DNA of 64,000 nucleotides from Trametes villosa (GCA_002964805.2 PUDQ02000102.1:434001-498000), one strand, 5' to 3'. Counted from the first letter of the stretch, positions 47,426 to 59,660 are shown. Made by a program: numbers and translations. The notes: generated by a model not told the origin, from the letters alone.

Positions 47426-48479
47426 AGACGTGAAGAACCCTACTTTACCAGCTAATCTAGAGGTATGGTTCGATCGCGATAGACATACCGCTTACACCGT
47501 AGAGCTCACATATCTTCCTTAGACCCAGCCGATAGCCATGTAGCACCTCAGGCTCATCGCATGCTGCACCGCGCAACTACTCGGACCTTTCCCTCCACGA
47601 GTTCTCCTCAGTACCGGACATCACAATCTTTCAGAAGCTCTACCACTCGCGCTAGGGCCTACATATACGTGCCTACATGATGGACCCCGCTTGAATCCAA
47701 CGTTTCAGCGGCTTTAATATCGATGGAGCTCTGCATTTTTCATGCCGCTCAAGTATCCTTGGAGCGAACCACCCCCTTCGGTAGGTCGGGCCTCCTCGCA
47801 CCACGGCGCACCATAGTTTCGCCGGTATTTGTTGTGGGTGTCGGTTAGGGTTGGCGCCCTCAACCGTCGTGCCCCGCGTAAATTGCCATGAGGCTGCTAT
47901 TAACGGCTCAGGACGGTGCGAGGGAGTGCTACGAGACGAAGTTGAACGTTGATGTCCGCGCCTCAATTGCCCTGGAATCCGAGCACAAGCAGCAAGCACT
48001 GTTCGGCCAGCGTCCGCGGTACGGCGTGGTACGTGTGCGCAGGGCGCGCTCGAACGCTCCGAGCTCCATGAGCAGCGCAGAACACGAACGGCCTATCGAG
48101 ACGAAATCCGCTGTATATACTTTCTTGCACAACTTTAAGTATTTACTGGCACGGCGATGAGGTCATGGACGCGGCGGCAAAACGCGCGCCGCCCTCCCTC
48201 TCGTTCGGTACCAACGCCGGGCCTGCTCGTAACGCCTGCTGCGTACTGTCCCATACACAACCCGACGTGTTCAATGGACTCTTTGAGCTTCTGACGCGAT
48301 GCGCGAAATCGAGCGGCGCGACAGGCGCGACGACGCGCGGGGTACTACGTCACGTGGGATGAAATCCCTGCTTTCCTCCAGGCTGGCGCGGTGAACGCGC
48401 TTTCCTTTACACCCTCACCAGCTCCTTCTTGGACTAGACAGCCAAAACTCTCAGCAAAGTACTCTAAGGCTACCATATA
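47426..48479. other. Intergenic
   Basis: No gene-like frame, repeat or RNA recognised over about 1.05 kb. Confidence 0.45.
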
Positions 48480-49509
48480 ATGAGCTCTATATCCCTAGTC
48501 AAATCTGCGCTTCCCCACACACTCCGCCGCGCACCACGTCTCCCTAGTACCTCTGTCCTCACTACTAGGCTCCGGACACCAAGACTTCCCCTCCCGCAAC
48601 CTCTTTCTCGACCACTACACCTCAGCGCGAGAGCGCGAGCACAACTACTAGCAAGACCCATCCCTACGCGCTCGTACACTTCAGGCGTAGGCGCAGCCGT
48701 TCAGTCCTTCCCCGACCCCGACCGGCCTGAGCTCTTCTACCACCTCTTCCCCGCGCCGACCTCCATCTCCTCCTCCGCACCCGTCTTCGCGCTCTCTTTC
48801 CTGCCCGACCCCCCACCTTCCATCCTCTCTTCCGCTATTGTGGGATGGCTGCCCGCGAGCGGGTCTGGAGAGGAAGCGGGGCTGAACGACTTCGTCGAGA
48901 ATGGTACGTCTGCGCGAACCGCGAGCGCGCGGGCGGAAACGCCGACCGCCTACCGCCGGCCGGAACCGCGAATGTTTTCCGCGCACTGACATCTGAATAC
49001 GGCACAGAGCGGTTCCGCGAAGTGCTGCATGGCGCGATCCAGTCTGCGCTGCGCGACGGCGCGGACGAGGTGCAGAAGAACGGCGCGATCCAGACGCGGG
49101 AGGGCTGGATGCACATACACGGTACGTTCTCCCGCTCCTCATCTCCTCCTTCTTTCTTCCCCTCGCGAGGCGCCCCAGCGCCCCGCACACCCGAACCGAA
49201 GCTTGGCTGCTGACGCGCGCGGACAACAACAGACAGCCGGAACCTCCCTGCGCTAGGGCGGATCGGGGACCCAGACGACATCATCGCGTCCGTGCGGGTC
49301 GAGAATGGCGAGGTCAGTCCCCCAAATCCTCGCAAGGCTATTCTCGTCATTGCTAACGGGATGTCTCTTCGTAGATACTCGCGGATACGTACCAGCCCAT
49401 GCCGTCGTATCGCATGTGCACATCGGATGGTGTGATCCAGCTCACCGACGGCCTCATGGCGCGGCTGGTCGAGGTGCTGCAGGCGAAGATACGAGAGGAG
49501 CAGCAATGA
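48480..49509 (+). CDS. Conserved protein with predicted mitochondrial presequence, function unknown
   Basis: Exons 48480-48903, 49008-49121, 49233-49312 and 49375-49509 give 251 codons with stop, all canonical and in phase. The N-terminal 65 residues are Arg/Ser/Leu-rich and lack acidic residues (MSSISLVKSALPHTLRRAPR), a typical matrix presequence. The mature part has VFALSFLPDPPPSILSSAIV and GLNDFVENERFREVLHGAIQ. A tail with IGDPDDIIASVRVENG and TYQPMPSYRMCTSDGVIQLT follows, both of which look strongly conserved. I believe related hypothetical proteins are widespread in fungi but cannot name a function. It is convergent with the Cys-rich gene to its right. Confidence 0.75.
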
Positions 49510-49825
49510 CACGCTACGCCGCTGTAGATGCACGCCATCGCAATGACATGATGCTCCAGGATTAATGCACATTGCGACCCCGCATTCCCTTCCATGGCCC
49601 TCTTGCCTTCGCCCGCGATCGAGATGCGTATGCGTGAAAGCTAAGTATGCCATTCAGGACCCATATGCGACAACGGAAAGAGCGGTACTAGTAGAGAGCG
49701 ACGTAAACCCGAAAATGAATGTAGCACTATACAGCGACAGCAGATGCATGCATGCGAACCAAGTCCTCAACCTAGGCGTGCCCTGCCGCCATAGTCCGTC
49801 CAACGAGCCAAGAACCTGCGCAGCC
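49510..49825. other. Convergent intergenic gap
   Basis: 316 bases between two stop codons. It holds two 3' ends. No hairpin terminator is expected for RNA polymerase II and none is seen. Confidence 0.5.
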
Positions 49826-50846
49826 CTACGGCACCCCGCCCGACTCTCCAGCCGCCTGCGGCTCAAATTGTAGCTGTGAGGGCGTCCACGACGACGGCCG
49901 CCCGGGGCGCAGGCTCGCGGGGATGTCGAGGCGCGGGGGCGCGGCCGCGATTGCATCTGGTCGCTCCTCCAGCTTCCTCTCCTCCTTCGCTGCGCTACCC
50001 TCCCCCCGCGCGTCTTCTCCGCCCTCGCGCTCGCCCTCCTGCGACCGCTTCCACGCATCCATGTACGCCTGCGCATCGCTCGGCCGCCCCTCACGCTCCG
50101 TCTCCTTTCGCCCGCGCATCGAGCCTCCTGCAACCGGTTCGGGCACCCGTGGCGGCCGCTCTCCCCGCTCGCCGCCGTCCGCATGGCTCTTACTCCGCGG
50201 CCTCGAGCGCGAACGGTCGCGCGGCCTCGCAGGCGCATCGAACCCCGGCTCCGACGCGCTATGCGCATGCACCCACTCGCGCGTGCGCTCGCGCCGCTCC
50301 GAGCGCGGCTCGCCCGGGATCCTCTCCCCCCCTGCCGCTGCTGCCTCGACCGAACGCCGCGGGGGCGCCTCCATGGACGGGCGCGGCGCCGGCTGCGCGC
50401 TCACGGCCCTGTCCTTGCCATCCTTTCCCGCGCCGGGGCCGGAGCGGGGCTGGAGCTCGAGGACGTGCGTGTGCGGGGGGCCGTGCGGGTCCGCGGGGCT
50501 GCCGTCCTTGCCGTGCGCGTAGAGCTGCTCGACGGTGCGCTCGAACTCGTTGTCGTCCATCGTCCGGCGCGGGCGGCAGTTGCAGCATTCTGCGTGAGGG
50601 AGGGGGCGTTAGTGGGGACATTGTTGTTACGGGGAAAATGGGAGGAGGGACGTACTGTAGAAACAGAAGAGGCCGGAGGCTTCGTTGCAGGAGACACCTG
50701 TGCGCGGGGTCGGGAAATGGTCAGTAAGGCCGATCGTACGGGGGACTGGGCCGGGTGGGATGCGGAGGTGACGCAGGGATGTGGTACTCACAGCAGCAGC
50801 TACAGCAGACGGCGAAGCAGGCGCACAGGTCGTCGAACCCAGACAT
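49826..50846 (-). CDS. Cys-rich N-terminus protein B with long charged tail
   Basis: Exons 50846-50792, 50697-50656 and 50589-49826 give 287 codons with stop; both introns are phase 1. The N-terminus is MSGFDDLCACFAVCCSCCC, then VSCNEASGLFCFYKCCNC, followed by about 250 Arg/Glu/Pro/Ser-rich residues that look disordered (including RDRSRSRPRSKSHADGG and EAYMDAWKR-like helices) and a short conserved-looking LDIPASLRPGRPSSWTP. The Cys array resembles palmitoylation-rich membrane tails. The exon pattern matches gene A at 47025, which implies a shared origin despite low sequence identity. Function unknown. Confidence 0.65.
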
Positions 50847-51880
50847 GGCTCGCTAGTATGCGTGGTGTGGTGGCGTGAGGTACGGAGCACGATGGACGTG
50901 CTGCTCGTTTCACGAGTGGAAGAGAAGTGAGTGTGCTCTGAAGTCTTGGAGGATGTCCTGTAGCTCAGTCAAGTGGCAGGGATCAATCGTTGCGGTCGCA
51001 GTCAATGCGGGCGCTGGCCTGCAAGTCGAGTAGTTGGTGGTAAGTACTAGCAGCAGCAGCGCAGAGGACGCGGACCACAGACAAAGTGAGCGTAAGAGAC
51101 AAAGGCGACGCACCGCCTCGCGCGCGAGTGCCACAACGCTCGCGACGAGGCACGCGAGCACCCGGATCCCACGGCGGCCACTGGCCAGCCCTGCTCCGAG
51201 CTCGGAGCCCAGCAGCCGCGCTTCGCCTACAGGCTGCCATTCTTAGTTGAAGCGGCCGTAAACCGCCCCGAAGCGGTGCAGCGGCGGCAGGAACAGCGTC
51301 CCTCGGGGGTCTCCGCAGCACCCGTTTTCATGATCATCTTCATCGGGGCTGTGCTCATCTGTCGAGATCCTTCAAGTTCGTCGAGGTCGTACGCGTACGG
51401 TGCGGGTGGCGAGGGTGCATCCCGCGACGTCTCGGAGGATGCGCACACCAGCGCCTCGAGACTACAGAGGCCGGGCACGCGTTCTCGGCGAGGCAGGGAG
51501 TACTTGCTAGCGCTCTTGCTTCCAGAATGCCTGCGGAGGAATTACGGAGACCCTCGCAACCGTGACCTTTGTGCAAGGACAAGTGCGGTGGATGCCCCGT
51601 TGCGGCCACGCCCTCAGAGGACAAGGGAATACATGGTAACGCTGGGAGCACAACTCCAGCATGCTGGAGAACACCGGACAAACTGTATACGAAGACGCAC
51701 TCTGCGGAGGCCTTTGACGTGTGGCGTGGCGGCGAGGAGCGGCAAGCACATGGAACAGCGCTTTAATCCGGGTTTGGGGGCTGTGGCTGCACGGCATTCG
51801 TACTTCTATCGCTATGGCATTGTATGTCCCAGAGGAAGGGCGTCGGGGATGGGCGTGTATGAGAAGATGGAGCGCCGAGT
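50847..51880. other. Intergenic
   Basis: About 1 kb. A 202-codon plus-strand frame at 51276 is Arg-rich, has no splice context and is not called. Promoter of the Cys-rich gene B lies at the left end. Confidence 0.45.
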
Positions 51881-53119
51881 CTAGGGCGCGGGTAGGAGCC
51901 CCTGTAGCGAGTCTTTCGTGTCCGCGACAGCGACTGGCCATCTATCATCCGAGATCCCCTGATCCTCAGGAAGAGCGGACCAGTTCGGCGAGGGCGTCGC
52001 GCGGATGTGCGAGAAATCCTGCACTGCCAGGTAATTGCTCTTCGCCTCCTACACGCCAGGCACAAAGATCAGCCCCCAGAATCGCAGTACACATCGCAGC
52101 GCGCCCACCTGTGAAGCATCCGTTGGAGGTCTCAAACATGCTGGGTAGTCCGCAAACCGGATCGCAGAGCAATGCTCGATGATGGGGTTCGACCCGATGG
52201 AGATGTAGACGTCCACCGCCGAAGAGGTGTGCATCCGGAACTGTTCAACGACGCAGTGTCAGTGTTGCGCTCGAATGGAGATGTATCGCTGCCCGGAAGG
52301 AGATGCGTTACCTGTCGGCTGCCGAGGGCGATTACGCAGTTCTTCATGTCGTGCAGCAGGGCACTGCCCGGGATCACGGGCAGGATGAGGACGCTGTTCG
52401 TGATGTTCCGCACATGGAGCGCGTTGAACGAGAGGTCGGCTGGAGCGTCAGGGTTCGCGGGTGAAGGGATGAGGTTGACTACGCAGTGGTCGAGGTCCGA
52501 GATCGTCAAGTCCGAAGCGGCAGACCAAGGCGCGGAAAGGGAGGAGACCGTTAGATAGCTGTGCGAATGACCCGACAGCGATAGCCCCGACGAATGCGAG
52601 TCGTCTTGAGAGGGATTTGATGGTGCATTACGACCACTTGTCTGGCTGGGTGGAGGAGTGGACGTGGATGGCGAGGGCGTCGACGCGGCTTTCGCGGTCT
52701 TGCGCTTGAACGCGAACTTCGATTTCGGAGCTGCCGAGACGCGGAGGGTCTCTATCTGAGCCTCTATGTCCTTGAGTTTCTGTCATTAAGACGCGTCGGC
52801 TTCTATTTCTCCTAAGCTGGGACTTTTGCAATCGCGCAACCTACGTTCTCGCACTGGCGCTGATCGTAGCCCGGGATGAAATCAAGCGCGCCAGTCAAGT
52901 CTTTCCTCAGCTTTGCCGCGTCGATTGCGAGCTTCTCCACAGCAGATGAAGCAGCAGTGCCATTCCGCAGGGACTCTAACTTGCCCAAGAGTTCTAAGGT
53001 GGCGACAGGCGGCAGTTCAGACCTACATCAGACCGGATGAGAGATAGGTGCCGACCAGAGGTACCGGCCTGAAAGCGCGCGAGGAATTGTTGCGTGAGCT
53101 CCTGGTTTGTTTCCGACAT
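51881..53119 (-). CDS. Tubulin-specific chaperone cofactor C (TBCC)
   Basis: Multi-exon gene, ATG at 53119 (MSETNQELTQQFLARFQAG), TAG at 51881. The first intron is GTCGGC to CCTTAG and joins ...AGTSELLGKLESLRNG. The N-terminal helical domain has AKLRKDLTGALDFIPGYDQR. A Ser/Pro linker leads to the C-terminal beta-helix domain: DLTISDLDHCVVNLI, VLILPVIPGSALLHDMKNCV and, across a splice, GSRQFRMHTSSAVDVYISIG followed by IIEHCSAIRFADYP. The Q-x-R-x-H block supplies the arginine finger with which TBCC stimulates GTP hydrolysis by beta-tubulin in the cofactor C-D-E complex. It is divergent from RBX1. Confidence 0.9.
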
Positions 53120-53404
53120 ATTACGATGGGCCCGCCGCCTTGCTTGCTAGCTAGAGCAGTGCACAGAAAACAAGGGCAAGAACAAAGAAACCCAGAAAAC
53201 AGTCGTGGTGGTCGACGCGAGAGAACGAGAACCGTCACAGTCAGTCACCAGTGACCACATGGCGTGACGATGGTGTCCTCGGATTGCTCGCGTGAAGTGC
53301 GTGCTCGAGCAGGTTGCCTCCCTCCACACCACCCCCGCGCCTGCCACCTTCCCTCAGACTCGTTTTCACGACCCATTCTCTCCGGATAGACACACGAGGC
53401 AAGC
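53120..53404. promoter_or_regulatory. Shared divergent promoter (TBCC and RBX1 genes)
   Basis: 285 bases between two start codons. No clear TATA box or repeat. Confidence 0.5.
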
Positions 53405-54715
<1,311 letters not shown>

Positions 54716-56572
54716 CTAATTGAACAGCAGCGTCGTGATGCTCAGCCCCGGAAGCGACACCGACCCGCTCGCACCAAACGTCTGCCAGTCCGTGCTCGGG
54801 CTCGTCACCGCCCCACCGACGAAGTTGCCGAGGCCCGCCTGCGAGGGCTGCACGGACGCCGCGCTGCTTCCCATGTTCATGAGGATGAGCGACGCGCGCG
54901 CGCTGCCGACGGGCGTCGAGTGCGTGCTGGCGCTCTTAAACGCCATGCCGACGACGTTCGCGGGGAGGCCGCTCACGCCGAAGCGCGTCGCGCCGAGCCA
55001 GATGAAGTTCGCGAGGTGCTTCATGAGGAAGAGGCGCTTCGTCTGGTAGATCGCGGTGTTGTGGTTGGAGGCGAAGGCAGAGTCGTAGTAGATCTGGAAC
55101 GTTGCGCAATCACTGTGAGTGGAGAGCGATATGTAGGAGAGACGTTGAGCTTACAAGGCCGTCATTCCATCCATTCAAGTTGGCAGTGGTCACGCAAGAC
55201 GGGTTGTTCAGCGGGGAGCAGCCGATCTCGTTGGACAGGGCGGTCCAAAAATCAAAGTGCGCGTCTTGCCTGTTTAACGGGTCAATATCTGACCTCTAAA
55301 CCACAGTATAAATCCCACTCACGCCTGTGTGAAGCTCTGATACACGAGCTGCCCAAGCTGCAAGGCGCCTACCATCGTCGGCCTTCGCGGTAGGTAAGCA
55401 TTCAGCTTACGCACAATGCAAACGATGTTCAGGGAACTCACTCGTAGGCCGAGCCATAGGTCAACGCCGCGGCCGGGTTTCCCTTCTGGCTCGAGCTCGC
55501 CGCCGTAAAGCAGCAAATCTCGGTGAACCACGTCTCGACGCCGCTCAGGCTGCGCCCCGTCGAGCCGAGCTGCGCGACCGCCGCGTCGTTGTTGAACCCG
55601 TACTGGTGGTGGCTGACCGCCGCGAGGGCGCCCTTGCGCACCTGCGGGAGCCACTGCGACGCCTCGGGCAGGAAGTTGCCCGTGCTGCTCGACTCGTCCG
55701 CCATGATGCCCACGGACTGCAGCCCCGCGGCGTCGAGCGCCGAGCGCAGCGTGTTCACGACGTTCGCGCGCTGCTGCGGCGTCACCTGCATGCCCTCCTG
55801 GCCGCACGTCCCGAACGTCTGCAAAGCGCGGGCCGCGCGCGTGAGTACGGGTTCTGCATCTGAGGGGAAGGTGCTCGCGCGGGCCGGGCGGGGGCACACG
55901 GGACGGGTCACGCACATCGTCGGGCTCGTTCATCGGCGATACGTGCGTGAAGCGGATGCCTTCGTCCCGGAAGTGCGCGATGACGTCGGCGAGGTACTGT
56001 GCGTAGGCCTGGATCTGGTTGTTCGCGAGGTTTCCCCCGCAAGAGCGGCCGTTCGTCGTCATCGTCGTCGGCGCGGAGTTCACGAACGCGGTGAGCTGCG
56101 GGACGCCCGCCTGCGCCGCCTTCTGCAGGAAGTACACACCGGCGGCGTCGGCGGACCAGTTGTACACGCCGGGGGAGACGTAGAACGTCTCGGGAGCACG
56201 GCTAGAGGTAGAAGGTGCGTTTGCATGATCAGTAGTCCTAGGGATAGAGATACGTACGTTGGGTTGTTGACCCCGACGCCGCCTCCACCGACGTTGTAGC
56301 GGTACGACGTGAGGCCGGCGCCAGACTGCCCGAAGAGCTGCTCTGCGACCTGCTCACGGACGCTCTCTGGGAACTTGAAGACGTCGTTCGGCCACCATGC
56401 GCCGCTCGCGCCAATGCCGTTCACCGTCTGGCTAGGCGAAGACGACACGGAGAACGCTGCAAAGAGGAAGTTAGCAGGTGCCTGGGGACTGAAGATCGTC
56501 AGTGCGCTACCCACCAAGCGTCGCCGCGCAGTAGACACCAAGGAACACGAGCGAGGTAGATAGGCGAGCCAT
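54716..56572 (-). CDS. Secreted GH30 glycosidase, probable endo-beta-1,6-galactanase
   Basis: ATG at 56572; signal peptide MARLSTSLVFLGVYCAATL spliced to AFSVSSSPSQTVNGIG. The catalytic barrel shows GASGAWWPNDVFKFPESVR and SYRYNVGGGGVGV, then VSPGVYNWSADAAGVYFLQK. Next come GIRFTHVSPMNEPDD, whose Glu in NEP is the acid/base, and GVETWFTEICCFTA, whose Glu is the likely nucleophile. The C-terminal beta-sandwich has RLFLMKHLANFIWLGATRFG and the usual GH30 side-domain tail. NGIGASGAWWPND fits subfamily 5 (fungal 6GAL enzymes that cut beta-1,6-galactan side chains of arabinogalactan); substrate is inferred, and beta-1,6-glucanase is the alternative. The short exons around 55100-55440 are the least certain. 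Confidence 0.87.
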
Positions 56573-57239
56573 CGGTGCGGAAGGTTTCCGCTCATCGCTG
56601 CGAGGTTGTGGCGCGCTTTATAGCGCACCGTGGCCGACCGCATGGCAGGGGGAGTGAGCAAGAACTTCGGTACTCAAGCACCTTTCCTTCGGAATTTCAT
56701 GCTTCGCGGCGGTCCTGGGCCCGGCAAGGGGTGGTGATAAGAAGCATGGAGCACAAGCGAAGCATCCGACATTCGGTCTTTGCGCCTGAACGTCACCGGA
56801 CCAGCCTCCGCACGATGTCGTATGGTATGGGGTCCGAGCCGTGTCCAATGATGGCCCCGGCATTGTTCTCATGTTCAGGCCCGGGGAGGGGAGGCTACAA
56901 AATAAGCGAATAGGCCACCGGAGAAACCAGCAGGACAGATGGACGCGACGGCTAAGAGCAAGGATTTGCTATGGAGTAGGTGATGGTACGCAGGAGAGTT
57001 GCCAATTCGTGTGCAAGTCAAATGTCGGTACTGGCGCTAGCGCCCCGTACCTTCAGTCGGTAAGTTGCTGGGTCTCGGCGAGTCGGAGCGCACACCTTTC
57101 AAGGCACTTCAATTCATCGCGAAGACACTTGAGTCGAGTCGAAGCCCAAGAGCATTCACTGGCGTTCGAAACACGTAAATTATCGGCGAGCAGAGGATCA
57201 TTATTCGGTACGACGGCGAAGATACATGCGCACAATGCG
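56573..57239. other. Intergenic, GH30 promoter
   Basis: No feature apart from short frames. Confidence 0.4.
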
Positions 57240-58025
57240 GACTGCACTATGTCGGAGGACCATAGAATCGTACTACCAGAGCGGTACTCACTTCGGCGCA
57301 CGTTAGTTTCCTCAGCGACGCCCGCGGGGGACCCGGGGTGCCGCCGAGTACTTATCCCGAGGGCCACGGAAAGGCCTGCGCCAGGGCCGGGCGCGCGCTC
57401 GCGCACCCGACCCCTACCTCGAGAATCTTGAGGCACACATGTTGATGTCTTGAGGCACGCGTGGTGGGTCTGTATGAGAGAAAGCGTGATCAGCATACCG
57501 AGACGTCGACGAGCGGGGCGCTTACAGTGGTGGTGAGTGATGTACGCCGTCGGCGCGAGACCGCCCCGGTCGTATGTCGCGGATAGTCACGGCGACTTCG
57601 CTCTCGGGGATGCGGTCCGCCTCGCGCGCCAGCTGCGGTCGTACACCGCGTTGAGCGGTCGCGTATCGCGCTGCCGCGCGCCGTCGTCACTCGGCGACGT
57701 GGCACTAGGCCCAGGTCAACACCTGCGAAGGCAGCGAGCCAATCTCCGGAGTAACCTGTTGCACACATCAGTAAAAAGCCGAGCGCGCAGTAGAGTGAAG
57801 CAACGTACAAGGGTACTGCAACAGAGACGCGCTCAAAACAATTGCCCTGCGGAGATCAGGCGTCAGTTCTCAGAATCACCGCCGCCATGGCCAGCGAGGG
57901 GCACTCACCTGCGGGATGTCGGCCTTCGCCGAGCGCAGTTGGCTTCCCCGCCGCAAGGCGGCGGGTACTAGTCCCAGGGGCCACGAAGAGGCCTGCGCTA
58001 TCCCTGGGGAGGAACCAACTCCGTC

Positions 58026-58177
58026 CCTCACGGCGGGTCTGTTAACATGCAGTGTTCCTCTTAACCGTGAGGTGGCGGTACGGGGAGACTGTCTTACTTT
58101 CCCTCACAGCGGGTCTGTTATCGTGCAGTGTTCCTCTTAACTGTGAGGGGGCAGTACGGAAACGCTGCCTTACTCTC
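58026..58177. repeat. Two tandem copies of a 76-bp hairpin unit
   Basis: Copies 58026-58101 and 58102-58177 share CGGGTCTGTTA, TGCAGTGTTCCTCTTAA and a TACGG-TACT tail. Each opens with an inverted repeat: CCTCACGG (58026-58033) with CCGTGAGG (58065-58072), and CCTCACAG (58102-58109) with CTGTGAGG (58141-58148). One G-C pair in copy 1 is an A-T pair in copy 2. Confidence 0.85.
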
Positions 58178-58409
58178 CAACCCGCACCTGTCTTGGAGGT
58201 TCCCCAAGCAAGAGTCTACTGAATAGACGCACCTGGTCGAACGCGGAAGGCCCCGTCAAGGGTGCCGTCCCTCATATTAGCAAGCGCAGGACTATCGTCG
58301 CACGCTGCATGAACATGTCGCTGGAGACAGGGCGTCAGCATAAGGACGGGGCGGGCCGCGGAGCAGGCAGGTGAACTCACGAGGTATGTCGCTTCCCGGT
58401 TCGGCTAAC

Positions 58410-58900
58410 AGTGCACGTCCCCGCCCGCCGGCTCAAGGCTCAGATGCCGAGTTCACCACGTATGGCAGCGGCGGGAGACGGCTCTGTAGCGGAGCTGAGG
58501 AGCTCCGCCGTCCGGGTCCGTTGCGACCCCGGACTCAACGCCCCAGCCTCCAGGCGTTCACCTAAAGGCTGGCCGCGTCACACTGGTTAGTGGCGCGGAG
58601 GGACGGTGGTCAACCGCCGCGCCGACCAGTGACCGTGAGGATTGGTACTCACGGTAGCAGTGCGCGTCTCAGCCCGCCGGCTCAAGGCTACTGTGCCGAG
58701 TTCACCACGCATGGCAGAGGGCGAGACGGCACTGCGGCGGAGCTCCGGAGCCCCGCCGTCTGGGTCCATTGGGACCGCGGCCTCGACGTTGCAGGCCCCG
58801 GGCGTACACCCGGAGGCCAGCTGCGTCAGACTGCCATGGCGCAGAGGGACGGTGGTCTACCTCTGCGCCAATCAGCGGCCATGAGCATCGGCCCGCGAGG
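58410..58900. repeat. Two diverged tandem copies of a 249-bp unit
   Basis: GCCCGCCGGCTCAAGGCT occurs at 58423 and 58672, followed in each case by GCCGAGTTCACCACG and an AGGGACGGTGGTC-containing hairpin. A partial third copy (TCGGCCCGYGAGGGC) is seen at 58889 and 59116. Confidence 0.8.
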
Positions 58901-58957
58901 GCCTCAGCTCGTATTGCACAACCCACGGTCACGTAGACGGGGGCTGGCTGAGTCGAA

Positions 58958-59005
58958 GCGCGCCCTGTAGGGCGCGCGTCAACTGCGAGGCAGTGATGCC
59001 TCGCA
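58958..59005. other. Pair of adjacent perfect hairpins
   Basis: GCGCGCCC-TGTA-GGGCGCGC at 58959-58977 region (arms 58958-58966 and 58969-58977) is followed by TGCGAGGCA-GTGA-TGCCTCGCA (58984-59005), a nine-pair stem closed by a GNRA-type tetraloop on the plus strand. An imperfect hairpin with arms GAGCCCTCGGG and CCCGAGGCTC follows at 59043-59068. Confidence 0.75.
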
Positions 59006-59599
59006 CGGCTTCTGTCGGTGAAGACATCCGCCCACCTGCGAGAGCCCTCGGGCGTGTTCCCGAGGCTCGGCAAGGCAGAACACCGCCCCGGATGGGGAGC
59101 GGGGTCCTCAAAGCGTCGGCCCGTGAGGGCATCCGCTCATCCGCGGGCTCGAGGTGGATTCCCGGGCATATCGCGGTAGTGGCGCGGCGCTGGTGGTACA
59201 GCGCGTTGCCGCGAGCATACGCCTAGGGGGAAGGGTAAACATACGGACATAGTCCACTGAGCCGGGTGCCGCCGTAGAGCGCGGCTCCCAAGCCCGAGCG
59301 GGGGTCAAAACGCATGGGTGGGCTGAAAGCGTGGGGGTCAGTCGTAAGGCCGCCAAGTCGGGGGCAAGAATACGTACTGTGTGGGATGTTGAGGACGCTG
59401 CCCACTTCGCCAAGTGGGCTCGTCGTTGTCGGCCACCGTTAGTCGGGGCGACGCTGTTGAGACCATATCGTTTAGCAGTCAAGTTCAAAGCGAGAAAGAC
59501 GAGACGCACTCGACTGTGCAACATCGTTCCTTGCTATCAACGGATCATAGGCGGCGCTCAGTGAACGCCCGCAGTCGAGGATGAGCGACGTACCGTTCA

Positions 59600-59641
59600 A
59601 GCCCTCACGAGGGCTGCGCGCGCCGCTGTAGAGGCGCGCGC
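59600..59641. other. Second pair of adjacent hairpins
   Basis: AGCCCTC-AC-GAGGGCT (59600-59615) abuts GCGCGCGCC-GCTGTAGA-GGCGCGCGC (59616-59641). The second has the same TGTA loop core and GC-alternating arms as the hairpin at 58958. Confidence 0.75.
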
Positions 59642-59660
59642 TGTGATTCCTCGGAGGGAC

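Larger units (their letters stand above)
57240..59660 (-). ncRNA. Hairpin- and repeat-rich locus with intron-like modules, putative non-coding RNA
   Basis: No convincing protein is encoded in 2.4 kb, yet organisation is strong. Minus-strand introns with full signals occur at 57908-57847 (AG|GTGAGT, CTGAC, CCGCAG) and 58380-58321 (GTGAGT, CTGAC, CTCCAG), with a third likely at 58652-58569 (GTGAGT, CTAAC, GGCCAG). The block GCGCAGGCCTYTYCGTGGCC recurs on the minus strand about 617 bases apart (near 57381 and 57999). Tandem repeats of 76 and 249 bp lie between. Perfect or near-perfect hairpins are listed separately. Transcript ends cannot be placed. Short minus-strand peptides repeat in diverged copies (LRGITAR and VRGITAS near 59650 and 59000), so a decayed, internally duplicated protein gene is the alternative. 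Confidence 0.35.

Noticed and set aside
51276..51884. 202-codon plus-strand frame
   Set aside because: Arg-rich without motif; it overlaps the TBCC stop region and has no conserved-looking block.
57240..59660. CRISPR array
   Set aside because: Repeats are long, diverged and few, without uniform spacers, and the genome is eukaryotic.
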